This document shows positions 59,847 to 64,000 of a stretch of DNA of 64,000 nt, one piece after another. Source of the stretch: Cordia subcordata (lineage: Eukaryota; Streptophyta; Magnoliopsida; Boraginales; Cordiaceae); contig JAPTOF010000001.1 in the NCBI GenBank assembly GCA_028554755.1, forward strand, positions 38,459,501 through 38,523,500, written 5' to 3'. A model generated the notes under the pieces. The model worked only from the letters and a program-made list of their open reading frames with translations. It made no database searches and was not told the DNA's origin. Both the position numbers and the translations under genes were made by a program. The stretch's first letter is position 1. The number at the start of each line of letters is the position of its first letter.

Positions 59847-62369
59847 ATGGCGAGGATCACTTGCTTAGTGCTCTTCTTTCTTTGTTGTATTCAATGTCTC
59901 TCTGTGGTGGTAGTGCAGAGTCGCCTCGCACCAGCCATGTATGTGTTCGGAGATTCATTGGCTGATGACGGGAACAACATGTTCCTTCCTGAACCAAAGT
60001 CAAACTACAAACCTTATGCGATAGATTTTCCAGATGGTACCTTTGGGAGGTTCACAAATGCATATACCTTAGCTGAGCATTTGGGTAAGTTCGGATTTTC
60101 AATTAAGGGTGATGATTCGGTTATAATTGAAATGAATCGAACCAAACTATTTCAATGACTGCTTCTTGTTAACTAAAGTTTTTTGGTTCGGTTTCGATTT
60201 TCATAAGAAATAACCAAATTGCACGGTAAGGCAAATGCATGATCACAAAAGAAAAATTGAATAACCAAACAGCACATCTATAGTTAATCTCAGACCAAAT
60301 TTCGGATAATCAAAATAGCACATACTAAGGAGTAAAAGGTATTTAGTTTAATAGTTTTGATTATTCTGGTTAGTAACAAAGATTTATATATACTGTCCAA
60401 AATCGAAACTGAAAATTGAGTTAGCCAAAACCAAAATCAAACCACAACGGTTATTAATTGATTTATGCTCACCCTATTTTCAAAGGCTACCGCATTGAGC
60501 AACAATTCTTTTGCATTTTTTAGGCATCTAATCCTTTGATATTTGTGCGTCATGTAGCGCTCCTTCTTGGGTTGTCTTTGCAACTTCCCATTCTAGATCC
60601 CCGTAGCCAAACAACAAATTCCACTGATGGATTCAATTATGCATCAAGTTCTGCTGGTATTCTCATTGATACAGGCTCTAGAATCGCAGTAAGATATTTC
60701 TAACTAGTTGATTTTCTTCTCTATATCAAAATTCCAAATTTCTATATTATCCTTTCACCCTATATCATGGTGTTGATTGAAGCTAAATATCAACTGGCTG
60801 GCCTATTATTTGATGCAGGAATCAAATCTAAGCTTGGGAGAACAAGTTCAATCGTTCAAGAAAACCACTCAAGAATTTTTAGTGTCTCGATTGAAAGATG
60901 AAAAACCCATCAAGCGTCATCTAGGAAAGTCTATCTTTTTCATTCAGATAGGATCCAATGATTACACTATGAATTACGTCAATTCTGAGAAAAACAGACA
61001 GCGTATACGCCTGAACAATTTGCTGATCTTCTTATGTCTGAACTTGCGCATCAAATACAGGTATATACATTATTCCCAAATATTGGGTAAATTTTTATGG
61101 GCTCCCTTTATGGTGCACCCTATATGATACAAAAATTCGTTCGTAATTCTTCTATGATTACTGAAAATAGACACGTTCTCTCGGATTAAAAAATCATCAT
61201 TTTTAACCGATGGTTTGGCATTTGCAGGAATTATACAACTTGGGCGGTAGGAGGTTTGTTGTGCCTGAAATGGGTCCACTTGGTTGTTTGCCCATTGCAA
61301 CCAAATTTGTTCCTAATGTGCAAACCCGATGTGTAGAACAATTCAATGGTTTAGTATCTTTTTTCAACGTGAAGCTTGCTGAGAAAATTAGTCAGTTCAA
61401 CAAGACCCTTCCGGATTCAACTTTTGTCACCATGAAAGCCGACTTCTTGACCCAATTGGTCAATAATCCCGAAAGTTCTGGTACGTTGTGTAGGATTCTC
61501 GTTGTTCAATTCTATAGAAGTGCCAACATTTTCAATTGCGATTGGGTGGTAGAGTTGAGAAAAAGGACCAGCCGCAAAAGAGAAAAAAGAGAAAAGAAAA
61601 CCATTTCATTTAGATTGTTTTCTTTTTTTAAATGAAAAATATTTTCTTTACACTAAAAAAAGTACATATTTTTGTAATAAGTTTTTAAATTAGCTGACCT
61701 CTTTGGATCGCCTTTTTTAAGGAAAACTTTTTTCTATAAAAAAATATTCTTTTTACAATAACTATTTGATTAGGATTTCAAAAAAACTAAAACTTTGAGA
61801 AAATAATCAAGTATAGTTTTTTTAGAAACTAAAACTTTTAGGTTGAATTCTACGAAAGAGAAGGGAGGGGGAAAGTCAAGAAATTGTTCAAAAGTTGTTA
61901 AAAAACTTTTTTGAACAAAGCTGACAAAGAGCTCCTAATAAAAAGCTGAAACTCCAAAAAAAAAAAAACTCCAATTTTAATTTTTTCTTGAAATCAGAAT
62001 TCTTCACTCATCAACCAACAAAAAAAATAAACTTTTTTCAAAAATAAAAAAAAATACTTTAAAAAAAAGTCCATTCAAATGATCCCCAAATCTATATGCT
62101 TTTAACTTTCATATCGTGAAAAATTATTTTCAGGATTTAAAGACGCAACAAATACATGCTGCAAGGTGGACGCACCTAATGCAGTGTACTGTGTACCGAA
62201 TGAGCCACCATGTGAGGACCGCCAATCTTACGTCTTCTTCGATGCTGTTCACACGACCGATGCTGTGAACAAACTTATGGCAAAAGAATGTTTCGAGGGC
62301 GATGGTGCATGCGCTCCAGTTAATGTTAAGCAGCTCCTTAAACAACATAAATATGTCGAAAAACATTGA
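59847..62369 (+). CDS. GDSL esterase/lipase, frameshifted in exon 3
   Basis: Exons are 59847-60084, 60558-60688, 60819-61060, 61228-61480 and 62134-62369. The product would be a secreted SGNH/GDSL hydrolase of about 366 residues, which cleaves ester bonds of lipids or acylated substrates, usually in the cell wall or apoplast. Visible features are a signal peptide (about residues 1-25, LVLFFLCCIQCLSVVVV), block I FGDSLADDGNN with the catalytic serine at 37, GFNYASSSAGIL (block II), IGSNDY (block III) and DAVHTTDAVN (block V, catalytic Asp and His). Exon 3 is 242 bp and loses frame near 61003: before it reads NDYTMNYVNSEKN, and after it the expected sequence (EQFADLLMSELAHQIQ) is in another frame. 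All other junctions are in phase. It is therefore either a recent pseudogene or a base-call error. The exon 2 acceptor (CATGTAG) is weak, and start and substrate are inferred. Confidence 0.8.
61694..62090. mobile_element. AT-rich MITE, copy G (possibly nested or expanded) in GDSL intron 4
   Basis: Opens GACCTCTTTGGATCGCC and closes AGTCCATTCAAATGATCCCC. Internal ACAATAACTATTTGATTAGG matches the other copies. At about 395 bp it is roughly twice the usual length, and a second ACTCCAA-type phrase near 61950 suggests two overlapping insertions. Confidence 0.55.
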
Positions 62370-62847
62370 ACGCCTCTAGAAATCAGAATCCTCGCCGCCA
62401 GCGACGAAGGGTCGTCGTTTGGCGCAATAATGCACTTGTCATTTTCTTCCATGGAAAATGTCCATGGTTTGTCAAAGTACTCACAAGAACAAAACGATGT
62501 ACACCAATTTTTGTAGGTCATTTTTTAATATAATATAGGGCCAGTTTGGCATTGCTGTTGAAACTTGCTATTACTGTTACTGTTGCGGTTCAGTTGCCGC
62601 TGCAATTAAGATAAGTGGTTTTACGGTTGGTAAAAAAATATAAAATTGTTATGGGATAAAAAAAGTGATTTTCAATCTGTTTAGATAAAATTGCTAGGAT
62701 AAAAAAATAGTAGTTGAAAAAATTTGTTGTAATTTTTAATTTTTAAGTTTTTTATATCTTTGTTTTTAATTTTTTTCTTTTTTCTTTTACTTTTTAAATT
62801 TTATTTAAGTAACATGCTTAATCTTTAATTATAAAGAATTTGTTGTA

Positions 62848-62871
62848 ATTATTATTATTATTATTATTATT

Positions 62872-62910
<39 letters not shown>

Positions 62911-62965
62911 ATTGTTTTTTTTTTTTTGCGGAGTTGTTGTTGTTATTGTTGTTGTTGTTGTTGTT
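62848..62965. repeat. (TTA)n/(TTG)n compound microsatellite
   Basis: About nine TTA units run into about a dozen TTG units, a poly-T and more TTG. Long polyleucine/polyasparagine frames on both strands here are artefacts of the repeat. Confidence 0.9.
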
Positions 62966-63067
62966 TTGGTACCCTTGGGTCCTTTGTGTATATCTATTGC
63001 TATCATGTACCAATTCACGCCAGTGTGGGTATTTGTAATAAGATTCAATCCTATCATCAATTATAAT

Positions 63068-63606
63068 TGTTGGGTCCTTTTCTGAATGGTGTTAGGAACA
63101 ATTACAAGTTACTTGATTTCTAATTGATCTCAAATTCAATAATGGAGTCACATGTAGGAGTTAAGTGATATGAGACAAGACGTTACCTATGTGTAGGAAG
63201 AGTCATCTTTAAAATATTGTCACTAGTGGAATGTAAGAGCTAAATAGATGTTATGTGGAACAAATTAAATGTTACACCAAATGCGTGACGAGAATCACAC
63301 CTCATAAACATAGGAGTCACTTGACAAGGGAGTACATACTGCAGCAACTCAAACTTATCCATTGATCAAGTCGGGCTGAAGTTTTAGCTGAAAGCGTTGG
63401 CCGGTTGAGTCAAAAGGCAGTCAACAATTAGTTGAGTTAGTTTCAAGAAGTAGTGAGCTATCAAATAAGAAAAGTTCTAAAGAGATAGTTAGAAAATAGT
63501 TAGCCTCCAACTACAAGTAGCAATGCCTTGTAATCATTATGTAATGAGAGAAACAAATCAATGAACATCAATTTTTTTTCCCCTTTCTTTCATGGTATCT
63601 AGAGCC
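63068..63606 (+). mobile_element. Possible LTR with primer-binding site
   Basis: The block begins TGTTGGGTCC and ends TTTCTTTCA. It is followed directly by TGGTATCTAGAGCC, close to the TGGTATCAGAGC initiator-tRNA site used by many Copia elements. The length of about 525 bp fits a 5' LTR. No gag frame is evident in the 390 bp that remain and the partner LTR is outside the window, so this is tentative. Confidence 0.4.
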
Positions 63607-64000
63607 ATTGAAGGGCTTGAATACCTTTGTCTTGATCCTTTGATGTATATTTTTTTTTCCCAAACAAACAACAGAAACTACCATTATAGCTCTATTAATT
63701 TGAGTTTCGACCCTTTTCTCCAAGCAATTTGTATTTTCTAGCACGCTATTCCCTGTTAAATTCACCTCTTTCATAAAGTTAGCGTTTTATGGCTGTAATT
63801 CTTGTGATCGCAATCTCCAATCTCAAGGAGTTAATGCAAAATTAGACCTCCATTTTCTCAGTGGAGCTGGATAGTAGCAATTGTATTGTGTGAAGGAATC
63901 AAATGGAGAAGTCTTCCATGCATATGATCAGGCCTATTATCTTATCCTGCACCACAACTGCATATTGCTAACGGTGAACTTGCTTCAAATCCAGCATATC

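Noticed and set aside
62818..63085. Polyleucine and polyasparagine open frames
   Set aside because: They are translations of a TTA/TTG microsatellite on opposite strands.
1..64000. CRISPR array or bacterial operon
   Set aside because: Direct repeats found are tandem duplications without spacers, genes have spliceosomal introns and there are no operon-like gene runs.

Overview
This window is nuclear DNA from a flowering plant, most likely a eudicot. It is AT-rich, with intron-containing genes (GT..AG junctions), a MIR166 gene, a plastid-DNA insert, many short AT-rich MITEs and endogenous pararetrovirus copies. I could not identify the species. All gene models were built by hand from reading frames and splice signals, without transcripts or database searches.

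0-17 kb has no supported protein gene. It holds a clear MIR166 hairpin (mature miR166 at 4935-4955), PPR-like remnants, two large foldback elements (8.28-9.23 and 16.12-16.68 kb), a small hairpin MITE, a LINE-like remnant and several short tandem duplications. 17.8-22.4 kb is a graveyard: a truncated NADH-cytochrome b5 reductase pseudogene with an in-frame stop, a broken gene of unknown function with 81-bp (27-residue) tandem repeats, and a diverged inverted repeat.

25.1-45.3 kb is one host gene for a membrane-anchored START-domain (lipid-transfer-like) protein: six coding exons, 459 aa, frame open across every junction. Intron 1 carries a plastid rpl2 fragment. Intron 2 (about 15.6 kb) carries a rearranged cluster of endogenous Caulimoviridae DNA: one forward copy of about 8.3 kb, a short inverted piece, an inverted copy of about 5 kb, and two small scrambled pieces. 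The forward copy and inverted copy form a near-palindrome with arms of about 5 kb, with junctions lying at the viral tRNA primer-binding site. All viral reading frames carry breaks. Intron 5 is mostly one MITE with intact TAA target duplications.

46-51.8 kb is intergenic (LINE RNase H remnant, G-rich run, MITEs). 51.9-57.4 kb is a nine-exon, 512-aa gene for a P-loop/zeta-toxin-fold kinase matching the plant Ca2+/calmodulin-dependent NAD kinase (NADKc) layout. 59.8-62.4 kb is a five-exon GDSL esterase/lipase gene with a one-base frameshift in exon 3. The right end holds a simple-repeat tract and a possible LTR.

The most notable structure is the viral near-palindrome inside a host intron. If the host gene is transcribed through it, the pre-mRNA could fold into a long virus-derived hairpin. 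A MITE family with about seven copies across the window is the second notable pattern.
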